This document shows, in pieces, positions 49,837-59,587 of a stretch of DNA of 64,000 nt. Each line of letters starts with the position of its first letter. Position 1 is the first letter of the stretch. The DNA is from an uncultured beta proteobacterium (GTDB lineage: Bacteria; Pseudomonadota; Gammaproteobacteria; Burkholderiales; Burkholderiaceae_C), in assembly GCA_903822205.1 (NCBI GenBank), contig CAIJOK010000106.1, positions 1 to 64,000 on the forward strand, in the 5' to 3' direction. The position numbers were made by a program, and so were the translations under genes. The notes under the pieces are model-generated. The model saw only the letters and a program-made list of their open reading frames with translations. It was not told the origin of the DNA and searched no databases.

Positions 49837-49879
49837 GGCTGTGAGTTGCCCCTATTCGGGTGGCTCACGGCTTTTTTTT
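49837..49879 (+). terminator. Terminator/attenuator between potF and potG
   Basis: GCTGTGAGTTGCCC pairs with GGGTGGCTCACGGC through a 14-bp stem with some G-T wobbles and a six-base loop, then eight T. It lies inside the operon, so partial termination would make more binding protein than ATPase and permeases. Confidence 0.85.
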
Positions 49880-49912
49880 GACCAAAGAAATCTTTTGTGA
49901 TAAATAAATCAG

Positions 49913-51007
49913 TTGAGTACTCAAATTCACGGCTTTTTACGCACTGAAAACCTCGTCAAGCGCTTTGATGATGTTGTGGCGGTTGATGATGTGTCGATCT
50001 CCATTCAAAAAGGCGAGATATTCGCGCTGCTGGGTAGCTCAGGTTGCGGCAAATCTACCTTGCTGAGAATCATGGCGGGGTTTGAAAAACCAAGCTCTGG
50101 GCGGGTGTTTTTGAATGGTGCCGATGTCGCATCTTTTCACCCCTACGAGCGACCGATCAACATGATGTTTCAGTCGTATGCTTTGTTTCCGCACCTGAAT
50201 ATTTGGGAAAACATCGCCTTTGGCTTGAAGCGCGAAGGCATGCCCATGCCGCAGATCAGGACGCGTGTGGACGAGATGCTTAACCTAGTGCAACTGACGG
50301 CCTACGCCAAACGGTGGCCTCACCAACTGTCAGGCGGACAGCAGCAGCGCGTGGCACTCGCTCGCAGTCTGGCCAAAAAGCCCCAGTTGCTGTTGCTGGA
50401 TGAACCGCTGGGGGCACTGGACAAAAAGCTGCGTCAGCGCACCCAGTTTGAGCTGGTCAATATCATTGAATCGGTCGGCGTGACGGTGGTGATGGTCACG
50501 CACGACCAAGAAGAGGCGATGACGATGGCATCGCGCATTGCCGTCATGCACCATGGTCGGGTGTTGCAGGTGGGGTCGCCCAAAGAAATCTACGAATGCC
50601 CGATCAACCGTTTTGTGGCGGACTTCATTGGCAACGTCAATCTGTTTGACGGACAGCTCAGTGTGGATGAACACGATCGCTGTGAAATCAAAACCGACCA
50701 CGGTACCATGCACATTGCCCACGGCATTGGAGGGGCCATCGGTATGCCTTTGGCCGTTGCCGTGCGGCCTGAGAACATCTCCATTTCAAAGCAACGACCG
50801 GATGTCAGCGTCAATTTGTTTGACGGCAGGGTGCGTGAGATCGCCTACTTTGGCAGCTACACGTCATTTATCGTTGAAACCGCCGGCGGACGTACCGTTG
50901 TGGTGACCGAGTTGAATGGCAGCCGTCTCGAAAATATTGACATTACCTGGGAAGATCACGTGTTCTTTTGGTGGGATCAAACAGACCCCGTGGTTTTGAC
51001 GCAGTAA
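49913..51007 (+). CDS. potG: Putrescine ABC transporter ATPase
   Basis: A 364-residue import ATPase of the CUT1/MOI type. Walker [22 protein letters not shown] loop [12 protein letters not shown], signature [15 protein letters not shown], Walker [17 protein letters not shown] and H loop [12 protein letters not shown] are intact; a C-terminal TOBE domain ([14 protein letters not shown]) follows. The start appears to be TTG at 49913, since no ATG lies near and the family N-terminus ([18 protein letters not shown]) follows. Confidence 0.92.
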   Translation: MSTQIHGFLRTENLVKRFDDVVAVDDVSISIQKGEIFALLGSSGCGKSTLLRIMAGFEKPSSGRVFLNGADVASFHPYERPINMMFQSYALFPHLNIWENIAFGLKREGMPMPQIRTRVDEMLNLVQLTAYAKRWPHQLSGGQQQRVALARSLAKKPQLLLLDEPLGALDKKLRQRTQFELVNIIESVGVTVVMVTHDQEEAMTMASRIAVMHHGRVLQVGSPKEIYECPINRFVADFIGNVNLFDGQLSVDEHDRCEIKTDHGTMHIAHGIGGAIGMPLAVAVRPENISISKQRPDVSVNLFDGRVREIAYFGSYTSFIVETAGGRTVVVTELNGSRLENIDITWEDHVFFWWDQTDPVVLTQ

Positions 51008-51037
51008 AGCGTATATCGCATATAGCGCATATATCAC

Positions 51038-51976
51038 ATGAATCTCGAAAGCCTGGCCAGGCTGCGTCTGGGTAAACGTTTTGTGATCGGTGTGCCATTT
51101 ATTTGGCTGTTGATTTTCTTTGTGGTGCCCTTCCTGATTTTGTTGCGCATCAGTGTGACTGACATGGGCAATGGTGTTGATCCATTTGCCCCGATCATTC
51201 AAACGGCAGACGGTATTTTGCACATCGCGCTCAAATACCAAAATTACAGTTCAATTTTTGAAGATGCCAACCCGAGCGGATCGCTTGCCTTTGGCCAGAC
51301 GATTTATCTTGAGGCCTTTATCACTTCGGTCAACTATGCATTTTGGACCAGTCTGCTTTGTTTGGTCATGGGTTATCCTTTTGCCTATTTTCTTGCGCGT
51401 ACCAAAAGTACCCTTCAGCCCGCCTTGTTGATGATGGTCATGCTGCCGTTTTGGACTTCGTTTTTGCTGCGGGTTTATGCGTGGAAGGGCATTCTGGCCG
51501 ATCAGGGTGTGGTCAATAACGCCCTGATCTGGAGTGGCCTGATTCAAGAGCCTATCCAACTGCTGTATTCGGACGTGTCGATGCTGGTCGGCATGACCTA
51601 TGTCTATTGTCCTTTCATGATCTTGCCGCTGTACGCCACGCTGGTCAAAATGGATTTCAGACTGCTGGAAGCGGCTTATGACCTGGGGGCCAGCCCCTGG
51701 AAGGCCTTTTGGCTCATTACCGTACCGCTCAGCAAGGCCGGCATCATCGCGGGTTCCATGCTGGTGTTCATTCCATGTCTGGGTGAATTTGTCATTCCGT
51801 CTCTTTTGGGCGGGGCTGAAAACATCATGATGGGCCGTGTGGTTTGGGACGAAATGTTTAGCAGCAACAACTGGCCACGGGCCGCTGCACTGGCCATTGT
51901 GATGATCCTCGTCATCCTTGTGCCCATGGCGCTTTACACCCGGTACAGTGCCGAGCGCGATGCAGTAGAAGACTAA
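51038..51976 (+). CDS. potH: Putrescine ABC transporter permease PotH
   Basis: A 312-residue inner-membrane permease with about six helices and the EAA-loop sequence LLEAAYDLGASPWKAFWLITVPLSKAGI. The N-terminal basic stretch and first helix (FVIGVPFIWLLIFFVVPFLILL) are typical. It is 30 bp after potG, across an imperfect 10-bp repeat (51009-51037), and its stop codon lies in the first copy of another 10-bp repeat. Confidence 0.92.
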   Translation: MNLESLARLRLGKRFVIGVPFIWLLIFFVVPFLILLRISVTDMGNGVDPFAPIIQTADGILHIALKYQNYSSIFEDANPSGSLAFGQTIYLEAFITSVNYAFWTSLLCLVMGYPFAYFLARTKSTLQPALLMMVMLPFWTSFLLRVYAWKGILADQGVVNNALIWSGLIQEPIQLLYSDVSMLVGMTYVYCPFMILPLYATLVKMDFRLLEAAYDLGASPWKAFWLITVPLSKAGIIAGSMLVFIPCLGEFVIPSLLGGAENIMMGRVVWDEMFSSNNWPRAAALAIVMILVILVPMALYTRYSAERDAVED

Positions 51977-51996
51977 AGAAGACTCAAGAAGACTAA
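51967..51996. repeat. 10-bp tandem repeat over the potH stop codon
   Basis: Three copies of AGAAGACTAA (one base differs in the second). The potH TAA stop is at the end of copy 1, so further in-phase or out-of-phase stops are repeated downstream. It sets the spacing between potH and potI. Confidence 0.85.
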
Positions 51997-52022
51997 AGCA
52001 ATCAAAGACGCACGGACTAGAA

Positions 52023-52871
52023 ATGCAACGGGTAACAAGATTTTTGCAAGACAACTTGGGTCGTCTCTGGCTGACAGGGGTTTTTCTGTTTCTTTATGCG
52101 CCGCTGTTTTTCTTGATTTTGTTTTCGTTCAACAGCACCCGCCAGGATGGGGTGTTTACGGGCTTTTCGATGCGCTGGTACCAGGCCTTGCTGGGTGATT
52201 CGCGTCTGGTTGGCGGTTTTTTTCTGTCCCTGAACGTGGCGGTGATTGCAGCCACACTGTCAACCATCCTGGGGACGTTTTCTGCCTATGTGTTGGTGCG
52301 TTATCCCAGGTTCATCGGGCGATCGTGGTTCTCAGGGCTGGTCAGTGCGCCACTGGTCATGCCAGAGGTCATCATTGGCCTGTCGCTGCTGTTGCTGATG
52401 GTCTCCATCCAGCATGCCATTGGCTGGCCAGAGCGGGGAATGACCACCATCGTGATTGGACATACCCTGCTGGGCATGGCTTACGCCACAGTGGTTATCA
52501 GTACACGATTGCGTGACATGGATCGCACCATCGAAGAGGCTGCCATCGACCTGGGTTGTCGTCCGGTGCAGGTGTTTTTTTTGGTGACGCTGCCAAATAT
52601 CCTGCCATCACTGATTGCGGCCTGGATGCTGACTTTTACGCTGTCGTTTGACGATGTGGTGATTTCAGAATTTTTGTCTGGGCCAGGGGTGACCACGCTG
52701 CCGCAAGTCATTTTTGGCTATGCTCGCCGTGGCATCAACCCCGCCATCTACGCCGCAGCAACCCTGCTGATCTTGACCATTTCAACCGGCATCATCGCCT
52801 ATAGCATCCACACGGTCCGTACTCAGTTGCGCAGAGAACGTGAAATCAAGGCTGCGATGCGCACATCCTAA
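52023..52871 (+). CDS. potI: Putrescine ABC transporter permease PotI
   Basis: A 282-residue permease, partner of PotH. About six helices (for example GVFLFLYAPLFFLILFSF) and the EAA loop TIEEAAIDLGCRPVQVFFLVTLPNILPSL. FTLSFDDVVISEF is a typical PotC/PotI segment. It ends 24 bp before the end of the converging ppk1. Confidence 0.93.
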   Translation: MQRVTRFLQDNLGRLWLTGVFLFLYAPLFFLILFSFNSTRQDGVFTGFSMRWYQALLGDSRLVGGFFLSLNVAVIAATLSTILGTFSAYVLVRYPRFIGRSWFSGLVSAPLVMPEVIIGLSLLLLMVSIQHAIGWPERGMTTIVIGHTLLGMAYATVVISTRLRDMDRTIEEAAIDLGCRPVQVFFLVTLPNILPSLIAAWMLTFTLSFDDVVISEFLSGPGVTTLPQVIFGYARRGINPAIYAAATLLILTISTGIIAYSIHTVRTQLRREREIKAAMRTS

Positions 52872-52895
52872 ATCGGATCGGCACAGCAGTGGTAT

Positions 52896-54998
52896 TCAGG
52901 CCCTGGTGGCCGAGTATTGCGCCATCAATTGAGACTGCGCACTGATCGGAGTTTTGGCCTTGCCTGACGTACGTGCCTTGGTGGGCTGTGCCAGGGTGTA
53001 ATGACCACTGACATCCTGTATCCAGGCATCCACTGTGTCGTCCAGGTAAGTCTGCAAACACTCTTTGACGATGCGCTGGCGCAGGGCAAAGTCTTCAACC
53101 GGCCAGGCCAGCTCAACGCGGCGCAGCATGTTGCGGTTCATCCAGTCGGCGCTGGCCAAGTACAGCCACTCGTCACGGCCCGTGGCAAAGTAATACACCC
53201 GTGAGTGCTCCAAAAACCGCCCGATGATCGATCGCACACGGATGTTGTCTGTCACCCCCGGGCGCTGTGCCGGCAACATGCAGGCCCCCCTGATGATCAA
53301 ATCGATCACGACACCGGCCTGACCTGCGCGCACCAGAGCCTCCATCAGCCGTTCGTCGGTCAGGCTGTTCATTTTCAGGATGATGCGCCCTGTCGTGCCA
53401 GCCCTGGCCGCGTGGGCTATGGTGTCGATCCACTCCAGCAGTTTGTGCTGCAAATGAAACGGTGCCAAGATCAGCTTGTTCAATCTTGGAATGCGGCTTT
53501 GATTGGCCAGCAACCCAAAGACGTTTTCAATGTCCTGGGTGATCTTGGGGTTGCAGGTCAGGTAGCTCAGGTCGGTGTAAAGACGTGCGGTGTTGGGGTT
53601 GTAGTTGCCGGTGGACAGGTGGGCGTAATGGCGAATGGCGCGGCCTTCGCGGCGTGACACCAGCAGCATCTTGGCATGGGTTTTCAGGCCCACGATGCCA
53701 TAGACCACCTGGGCACCGATGTATTCCAGTTTTTCGGCCCAGTCGATATTGGCTTCTTCATCAAAGCGGGCTTTTAGCTCAACGACCACCGTGACCTCTT
53801 TGCCACGTTGAACGGCTTGACGCAACAAGTCCATCAACACCTTGTCTGAGCCTGTGCGGTAAATGGTTTGTTTGATGGCCAGGACAGCAGGGTCTTGCAC
53901 GGCCTCGCGCAAGAACGCTATCACCCCGTCAAAACTTTCATACGGTTGGTGGATCAGCACGTCGCCTGCTTGCAGCCGTTCGATGATCGAGATGTGGCCT
54001 GCCAATTGCTGCGGGTAGCCTGCCTGGTAGTGGGCAAACAACCATTTGGGCTGATCGACCAGAGCGATCAATTGGGTCAGCCGCACCAGATTGACTGGCC
54101 CGCGAACACGGTACAGCGCTGATGGCGGAAGCTCAAATTGCCGCAGCAGCAGGTCAGACAAGTGCGCAGCACAACTGGCTGAGACCTCCAGCCGTACCGA
54201 CTGGCCGTAATTGCGGTGCTCCAGGCCTTGGCGCAGCGCGGTGCGCAGGTTTTTGACATCCTCCTCATCCACCGACAAGTCAGAGTGGCGTGTGACGCGA
54301 AACTGTGAAAACTGCCCCACAGTGCGCCCCGGAAAAAGGTCTTTCAGGTGGGTGCGGATGACGCTGGAGATCGATACAAACAGGGTGCGTTTGCCAGACA
54401 GACGGTCAGGTAGGCGGATAAAGCGCGGCAGGCTGCGTGGCACTTTAACGATCGCGATCTCGTTGTTGCGACCAAAGGCATCGACACCGGACAACTGGAC
54501 GATAAAGTTAAGCGACTTGTTGGCCACCTGCGGAAAAGGGTGGGCGGGGTCAAGCCCCACGGGCAGCAGCAGAGGGCGAACCTCGGCTTCAAAAAAAGAT
54601 TTAACCCAGCGTTGCTGGGCCAGGCTGCGCTCGCTGTGCGACACGATGCGAATGCCCTCTTGGGCAAAAGCCGGCAGCAAGACATCGTTGTACAAGGCGT
54701 ATTGGTCTTCAACCAGACTGTGGGCCACGCGGCTCAAGGCCTCTTGGGCCTTGGCATCAATGGCATCGAGCGCTGCTTTGGGCTGGGCCAGACTGGTGTA
54801 AAGGGCGGCCCTGACCTCAAAAAACTCATCCAGGTTAGAAGACACAATGCAAAGATAGCGGAGCCGCTCCAGCAGCGGCACGTCAGGTCGTGCGGCCCAG
54901 TGCAGCACCCGCGCATTAAAGGCCAGCAAGCTCATGTCGCGGTCGATCCAGTCCACCGCGATGGGAATGTTGTTCTCAGATTTTGCGTTCATGGGCAT
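52896..54998 (-). CDS. ppk1: Polyphosphate kinase 1
   Basis: A 700-residue enzyme that reversibly polymerises ATP gamma-phosphate into polyphosphate. Domains: N-terminal (DRDMSLLAFNARVLHWA, SSNLDEFFEVRAALY), head domain, and two phospholipase-D-like catalytic domains with the autophosphorylated His in VGLKTHAKMLLVSRREG and later YAHLSTGNYNPNTARLYTDLS. The C-terminal extension is short and basic. ATG at 54998 is used; 54992 is another, and a TTG at 55022 is open. Confidence 0.94.
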   Translation of the reverse strand: MPMNAKSENNIPIAVDWIDRDMSLLAFNARVLHWAARPDVPLLERLRYLCIVSSNLDEFFEVRAALYTSLAQPKAALDAIDAKAQEALSRVAHSLVEDQYALYNDVLLPAFAQEGIRIVSHSERSLAQQRWVKSFFEAEVRPLLLPVGLDPAHPFPQVANKSLNFIVQLSGVDAFGRNNEIAIVKVPRSLPRFIRLPDRLSGKRTLFVSISSVIRTHLKDLFPGRTVGQFSQFRVTRHSDLSVDEEDVKNLRTALRQGLEHRNYGQSVRLEVSASCAAHLSDLLLRQFELPPSALYRVRGPVNLVRLTQLIALVDQPKWLFAHYQAGYPQQLAGHISIIERLQAGDVLIHQPYESFDGVIAFLREAVQDPAVLAIKQTIYRTGSDKVLMDLLRQAVQRGKEVTVVVELKARFDEEANIDWAEKLEYIGAQVVYGIVGLKTHAKMLLVSRREGRAIRHYAHLSTGNYNPNTARLYTDLSYLTCNPKITQDIENVFGLLANQSRIPRLNKLILAPFHLQHKLLEWIDTIAHAARAGTTGRIILKMNSLTDERLMEALVRAGQAGVVIDLIIRGACMLPAQRPGVTDNIRVRSIIGRFLEHSRVYYFATGRDEWLYLASADWMNRNMLRRVELAWPVEDFALRQRIVKECLQTYLDDTVDAWIQDVSGHYTLAQPTKARTSGKAKTPISAQSQLMAQYSATRA

Positions 54999-55201
54999 AC
55001 GGGGGGCGACGGGGTTTTGCAAGGAAATCCATCAAAGTTTGACTCCAGAATAGGACAATGATGTGACCATCATGTGACAAAAGCGCTCACAAGCAAGTTG
55101 TTTACTGCGTCAATCAGTTTGCAATGCTTGATTGACGGTCATCGTCTTGTACCAAAAAACAAATAACGAACAAAAACATGAATGTCGATTCTGGGCACGA
55201 T

Positions 55202-55462
55202 TTAATACACAGAATCTCGTCGGCTGATTTTGACCACGGTCACGGTGATGACGCTGCGATCGATCTCGACAATGATGCGGATTTGCCCGACACGGTAACG
55301 GTGAAAACCCGCCCACGGCCCGGTCAACGGGTGGCCTCTGTCGGCAGGGTTTTGTAATTGACATACATCGTCAAGAAAACTGCGTACCTTGCGCAAAATG
55401 TCCTTGTCCAGTTTGCCAAGCTGCTTGTCCGCGCTGTCAGAGATCAAGAGTTCCCAAGCCAT
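55202..55462 (-). CDS. RelE/ParE-superfamily toxin
   Basis: An 86-residue small basic toxin of RelE type: WELLISDSADKQLGKLDKDILRKVRSFLDDV, then NPADRGHPLTGPWAGFHRYRVGQIRIIVEIDRSVITVTVVKISRRDSVY. The central GxxRYRVGxIRII strand and the C-terminal KISRRDSVY match RelE mRNA interferases that cut mRNA at the ribosome. Its ATG overlaps the antitoxin stop by one base, the standard coupling. Confidence 0.88.
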   Translation of the reverse strand: MAWELLISDSADKQLGKLDKDILRKVRSFLDDVCQLQNPADRGHPLTGPWAGFHRYRVGQIRIIVEIDRSVITVTVVKISRRDSVY

Positions 55463-55704
55463 CAGATGTCATGCCTGGCCCATACCTCTGCGGCTGGATA
55501 CACTTTTTCTTGACCGTCATGGATGCGCGTGGAAACTTTTGCCGCATCTCGGCCATCGACTTGGTCTTCCAGCCATTGCGTCAGGTACTCTGCAACGGAG
55601 AGTCGGCTGCGATGGGCTTCCCGTTTGAGCAGCCTTGCCACCGTAGCGGGTAGGGTGATCGTTTCAAGGGCCTGCGGGTTTTGGGCTAATGACGGCGTGT
55701 TCAT
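55462..55704 (-). CDS. Ribbon-helix-helix antitoxin
   Basis: An 80-residue partner of the RelE-like toxin. ALETITLPATVARLLKREAHRSRLSVAEYLTQWLEDQ has the pattern of a ribbon-helix-helix DNA-binding region, followed by a C-terminal toxin-binding tail (KVSTRIHDGQEKVYPAAEVWARH). It should repress the operon alone or with the toxin. ATG at 55704 is preferred to a codon at 55725. The pair stands between accD and ppk1. Confidence 0.82.
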   Translation of the reverse strand: MNTPSLAQNPQALETITLPATVARLLKREAHRSRLSVAEYLTQWLEDQVDGRDAAKVSTRIHDGQEKVYPAAEVWARHDI

Positions 55705-55832
55705 GGTGTGGTGGGCGGGGCCCAAGGCAAGGCGCGTTCATTGTTGCAGATGCCCACTATCGGCGCAACGCTTGTGGGTTTTGATCGGGTTGTGGGGAAA
55801 GTCACTCTTGATGCTCACAGGCACAGCGGGCC

Positions 55833-56705
55833 TCACACCACGGCATCGGCGCTTTGGCGAGTGAGGATGGCCAAAGTATTGGCGATGGTTTTTCTCAGCT
55901 CTCTCCGGTCGCAGATCAGATCAATCGCGCCCTTGGTTTGCAAAAACTCGGAACGTTGAAAGCCCTCTGGCAGCGTGACGCGCACAGTGGACTCAATGAC
56001 ACGTGGGCCGGCAAAGCCAATCAGTGCTCTCGGCTCGGCAATGACCACGTCGCCCACGAAGGCAAACCCCGCGCTGACCCCACCCATGGTGGGGTCCGTC
56101 AGCACGCTGATGAAGGGCAGATTTTTTTGGGCCAGATGGGTGAGGGCGGCATTGGTCTTGCACATTTGCATCAGGCTAAAAAGGCCCTCCTGCATCCTGG
56201 CACCGCCGGTTGCTGTAAAGCAGATGAAGGGCACTTTTTGCTCGATGGCGGTGTGAACACCCCGTACAAAGCGCTCGCCGACCACAGACCCCATGCTGCC
56301 GCCCATAAATTCAAACTCAAAGCACGCCACCACCGCGCCAATACCACACACCGTTCCCCCCATTACCACCAGCGCGTCGGTTTCGCCGGTGTTTTCAAGG
56401 GCATCTTTCAGGCGTTCTGCGTATTTGCGGCTGTCTTTGAACTTGAGAACGTCAACGGGTAGAACCTCTTGTCCGATCTCAAAGCGGCCCTCGTTGTCCA
56501 AAAAATGATCCAGTCGCAACCGTGCACCGATGCGGTGGTGGTGGTTACAACCAGGACAAACATTCTGGTTTTGATCGAGGTCTGTTTTATAGAGAACGTT
56601 GTCGCAGCCTGCGCATTTGACCCATAAGCCCTCGGGAACGGTGCGGCGGTTGGCAGGGTTGGTTTGTTGAATTTTGGGGGGGAGAAGTTTTTCAAGCCAG
56701 CTCAT
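55833..56705 (-). CDS. accD: Acetyl-CoA carboxylase carboxyltransferase subunit beta
   Basis: A 290-residue subunit of acetyl-CoA carboxylase, making malonyl-CoA for fatty acids. The N-terminal zinc finger is [23 protein letters not shown], followed by the crotonase-fold carboxyltransferase domain ([66 protein letters not shown]). It follows trpA by 8 bp. folC, the usual next gene, is not next; a toxin-antitoxin pair is. Confidence 0.96.
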   Translation of the reverse strand: MSWLEKLLPPKIQQTNPANRRTVPEGLWVKCAGCDNVLYKTDLDQNQNVCPGCNHHHRIGARLRLDHFLDNEGRFEIGQEVLPVDVLKFKDSRKYAERLKDALENTGETDALVVMGGTVCGIGAVVACFEFEFMGGSMGSVVGERFVRGVHTAIEQKVPFICFTATGGARMQEGLFSLMQMCKTNAALTHLAQKNLPFISVLTDPTMGGVSAGFAFVGDVVIAEPRALIGFAGPRVIESTVRVTLPEGFQRSEFLQTKGAIDLICDRRELRKTIANTLAILTRQSADAVV

Positions 56706-56713
56706 AAGGACAC

Positions 56714-57571
56714 CTAGAGGAAGGAAGATGAGAATAAAGGGGGAGGCATCGGCACATCCAGTGCCGTGCGAATCTCACGAATAAAAGCCTCTGCCACACT
56801 TGCGACACGGTCGCGTGGCAGGTCACCCACCAACCGGATGATCTGGCTGCCAATGACCACGGCATCAGCCACCTGGCTGATGGCACGGGCGGTGGTGGCA
56901 TCGCGAATGCCAAAGCCCACAGCCAAGGGTATCCGAACGTACAGGCGAATGCGGTTCAGCATGGAATTGATGGCATCGATGTCTGGTGTGCCTGTGCCGG
57001 TCACACCTTTGAGTGACACGTAATAAACATAACCGCTGGCCAATGCAGCCACTTGCCGGACGCGGGTTTCGGTGCTGGTGGGGGCCAGTAAATAAATCAT
57101 ATCCAAACCATAAGCTCTTAGCTCGGCGGCCAGGTCTTCGCATTCTTTGGGCGGGTAATCCACAATCAACACACCGTCCACACCGACTGCTGCGGCATCC
57201 TGAACAAAAGCGTTGCCACCTTGATTTGCGCTGTGCTTCTGGTTGTAGCGCTCCACCGGGTTGGCGTAGCCCATCAGGACGACCGGTGTACTGTTATTTT
57301 GAGAGCGAAACACCCGCACCATGTCCAGAACCCGCGCCAGCCCAATGCCGCAGGCCAAGGCCCTGTCACCGGCCTGCTGAATGACAGGGCCGTCGGCACT
57401 TGGGTCCGAAAAAGGCACACCCAGCTCGATCACATCCGCCCCGCCGGCCACCATGGCATGCATCAACTCAGGGGTGATGTCGGCAAACGGAAAACCCGCC
57501 GTCACAAAGGGAATCAGCGCTTTGCGGCCTTGTGCTTGCAGACGGGCAAAAGTGGTGGCGATGCGGCTCAT
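56714..57571 (-). CDS. trpA: Tryptophan synthase alpha chain
   Basis: A 285-residue TIM-barrel subunit that splits indole-3-glycerol phosphate. Catalytic Glu in [21 protein letters not shown] and Asp in [25 protein letters not shown] loop ([15 protein letters not shown]) and the phosphate site [15 protein letters not shown] at 57571 overlaps the trpB stop (ATGA), so the pair is coupled. Confidence 0.95.
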   Translation of the reverse strand: MSRIATTFARLQAQGRKALIPFVTAGFPFADITPELMHAMVAGGADVIELGVPFSDPSADGPVIQQAGDRALACGIGLARVLDMVRVFRSQNNSTPVVLMGYANPVERYNQKHSANQGGNAFVQDAAAVGVDGVLIVDYPPKECEDLAAELRAYGLDMIYLLAPTSTETRVRQVAALASGYVYYVSLKGVTGTGTPDIDAINSMLNRIRLYVRIPLAVGFGIRDATTARAISQVADAVVIGSQIIRLVGDLPRDRVASVAEAFIREIRTALDVPMPPPLFSSSFL

Positions 57572-58842
57572 GGGGTGACCTTGGGACTGCCCTTGACGGA
57601 TTGCCCTTGGCAACTGGGGCGGCAATAAAAATCAGCGTGGGACAAGTCTGCTACGGTGCCGATGTCCTTGTCGCCCCGACCAGACAGGTTGACCAAAATG
57701 GATTGGTCCTTGCGCATCGTTGAGGCCAGCTTCATAGCGTAGGCCACGGCGTGGCTGGATTCAAGGGCAGGAATAATGCCCTCGGTGCGGCAAAGATAGT
57801 GAAAGGCTTGTAGTGCCTCAGTGTCGGTAATACCCACATATTGCACACGACCCATGTCGTGCAAATAGGCGTGCTCAGGACCCACCCCGGGGTAGTCCAG
57901 ACCGGCACTGACGCTGTGGGTGGGGATGATCTGGCCGTCGTCGTCTTGCAGGATATAGGTGCGGTTGCCGTGCAAAACCCCCGGGCTGCCACGCAGAATA
58001 GAGGCGGCGTGGTGTCCGCTATCCAGTCCATGGCCTGCAGCCTCAACCCCTACCAGTTGAGTGGCCTGATGTGACACGTAAGGGTAAAAGATGCCCATGG
58101 CGTTGCTGCCTCCGCCCACACAAGCCACCACCACATCGGGCTGAAGACTGGTGCAACCGACGTGTTGCAGTATCCACGGCATTTGCACCAGGCATTCCCT
58201 GCCGATCACGCTTTGAAAGTCCCGCACCATCATGGGGTAAGGGTGCGGGCCACAGACGGTGCCGATAACGTAGAACGTGTTGTCCACGTTGGCTACCCAG
58301 TCGCGCATGGCCTCATTGAGCGCGTCTTTCAGGGTACGGCTGCCGCTATTAACGGGCACCACAGTGGCCCCCAATAGTTTCATGCGATAAACGTTGGGGC
58401 TTTGGCGTTTGACATCTTCGCTGCCCATATAGACCACACATTCAAGCCCGTAGCGTGCGCAGATGGTGGCGGTGGCCACACCGTGCTGGCCGGCACCGGT
58501 CTCGGCGATGACGCGGAGCTTGTTCATGCGAACCGCCAGCATCGCTTGGCCGATGGTGTTGTTGATCTTGTGTGCGCCGGTGTGGTTCAAGTCTTCGCGT
58601 TTGAGAAAAATTTGGGCACCCCCCTGTTCACGGCTTAAGCGGGCGGCGTGGTAGACCGGCGATGGACGGCCTACAAAATGCGCCAGTTCAGATTCAAATT
58701 CAGCCATAAAGGCAGGGTCAGACCGGTACTGGGTGTAGGCGCTGGTGAGTTGATCGATGGCGTAGCTGAGCGTTTCGGACGCAAAACATCCGCCGTAAAT
58801 GCCAAAGTGCCCATGGGCATCGGGTTGTTGATAGTCAAACAT
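57568..58842 (-). CDS. trpB: Tryptophan synthase beta chain
   Basis: A 424-residue PLP enzyme joining indole with serine. The PLP lysine is in [19 protein letters not shown], the Glu/Gly-rich phosphate site in [14 protein letters not shown], and [13 protein letters not shown] and the C-terminal [11 protein letters not shown] are conserved. It is 14 bp after trpF. Confidence 0.97.
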   Translation of the reverse strand: MFDYQQPDAHGHFGIYGGCFASETLSYAIDQLTSAYTQYRSDPAFMAEFESELAHFVGRPSPVYHAARLSREQGGAQIFLKREDLNHTGAHKINNTIGQAMLAVRMNKLRVIAETGAGQHGVATATICARYGLECVVYMGSEDVKRQSPNVYRMKLLGATVVPVNSGSRTLKDALNEAMRDWVANVDNTFYVIGTVCGPHPYPMMVRDFQSVIGRECLVQMPWILQHVGCTSLQPDVVVACVGGGSNAMGIFYPYVSHQATQLVGVEAAGHGLDSGHHAASILRGSPGVLHGNRTYILQDDDGQIIPTHSVSAGLDYPGVGPEHAYLHDMGRVQYVGITDTEALQAFHYLCRTEGIIPALESSHAVAYAMKLASTMRKDQSILVNLSGRGDKDIGTVADLSHADFYCRPSCQGQSVKGSPKVTP

Positions 58843-58856
58843 TAGTTAAACATTAG

Positions 58857-59579
58857 TCAAACATGGTGATCAAGAGACGAAAGCTGGTGGTCTGCCGCAC
58901 GCACAGCGGCCACAAACTGGCTGATTTTGCGGGGAGATTTGATGCCTTTTTGACCCGAGATCTCAACGCCCGAGCTGACATCAACGCTGAGCGTTTTGCA
59001 GCGAGGCCTGACCTGCCCAATGGCCTGGGTGACGTTGGCAGCGTTCAGCCCACCGCTCAAAACCAAATGGGCATCCACACGGGGCGGTATCACAGACCAG
59101 TTAAAAGCCCTGCCGCTGCCGCCATAGCCATAGCCATCAACGCGTGTGTCCAGCAAAATAGCCTGCGCTTGCGCATATTCGGCGACAAACCCAGCCAGGT
59201 CAAAGTCTGTGTCGTTGTCGTCCATCGGAACATGGGCCGCACGCAGCCAGGCGTTCCGACCTAAAGCGCAGGCCTGTTCACAGTGTGCAGCGGTTTCGTC
59301 GCCGTGAAACTGCGCCACAGCACCCTGCACGGTGGCGCAAGCAGCAGCTACCTCATCGGTGCTGTGATTGACAAACAACAAAACGGGGGTGACAAAGGGC
59401 GGCAGTCTGCGGGCCAGCTCGGCGGCGCGGGCCAGAGTCACGCAGCGCGGGCTGTTGTGGTACAGCACAAACCCGACAGCGTCGATGCCGGCGGCTACGG
59501 CGGCATCCACGTCAGATTCGCGGGTCAGGCCGCAGACTTTGATACGGGTGCGGCAGGTCAGGTGAGCATTGTGAGACAT
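58857..59579 (-). CDS. trpF: Phosphoribosylanthranilate isomerase
   Basis: A 240-residue TIM-barrel enzyme of tryptophan synthesis. KVCGLTRESDVDAAVAAGIDAVGFVLYHNSPRCV holds the catalytic Cys; the Asp is in AILLDTRVDGYGYGGSGRAFNW, and LVLSGGLNAANV and SVDVSSGVEISGQKGIKSP form the phosphate site. It lies 9 bp after truA in the truA-trpF-trpB-trpA-accD series. Confidence 0.95.
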   Translation of the reverse strand: MSHNAHLTCRTRIKVCGLTRESDVDAAVAAGIDAVGFVLYHNSPRCVTLARAAELARRLPPFVTPVLLFVNHSTDEVAAACATVQGAVAQFHGDETAAHCEQACALGRNAWLRAAHVPMDDNDTDFDLAGFVAEYAQAQAILLDTRVDGYGYGGSGRAFNWSVIPPRVDAHLVLSGGLNAANVTQAIGQVRPRCKTLSVDVSSGVEISGQKGIKSPRKISQFVAAVRAADHQLSSLDHHV

Positions 59580-59587
59580 AGCGAGTG

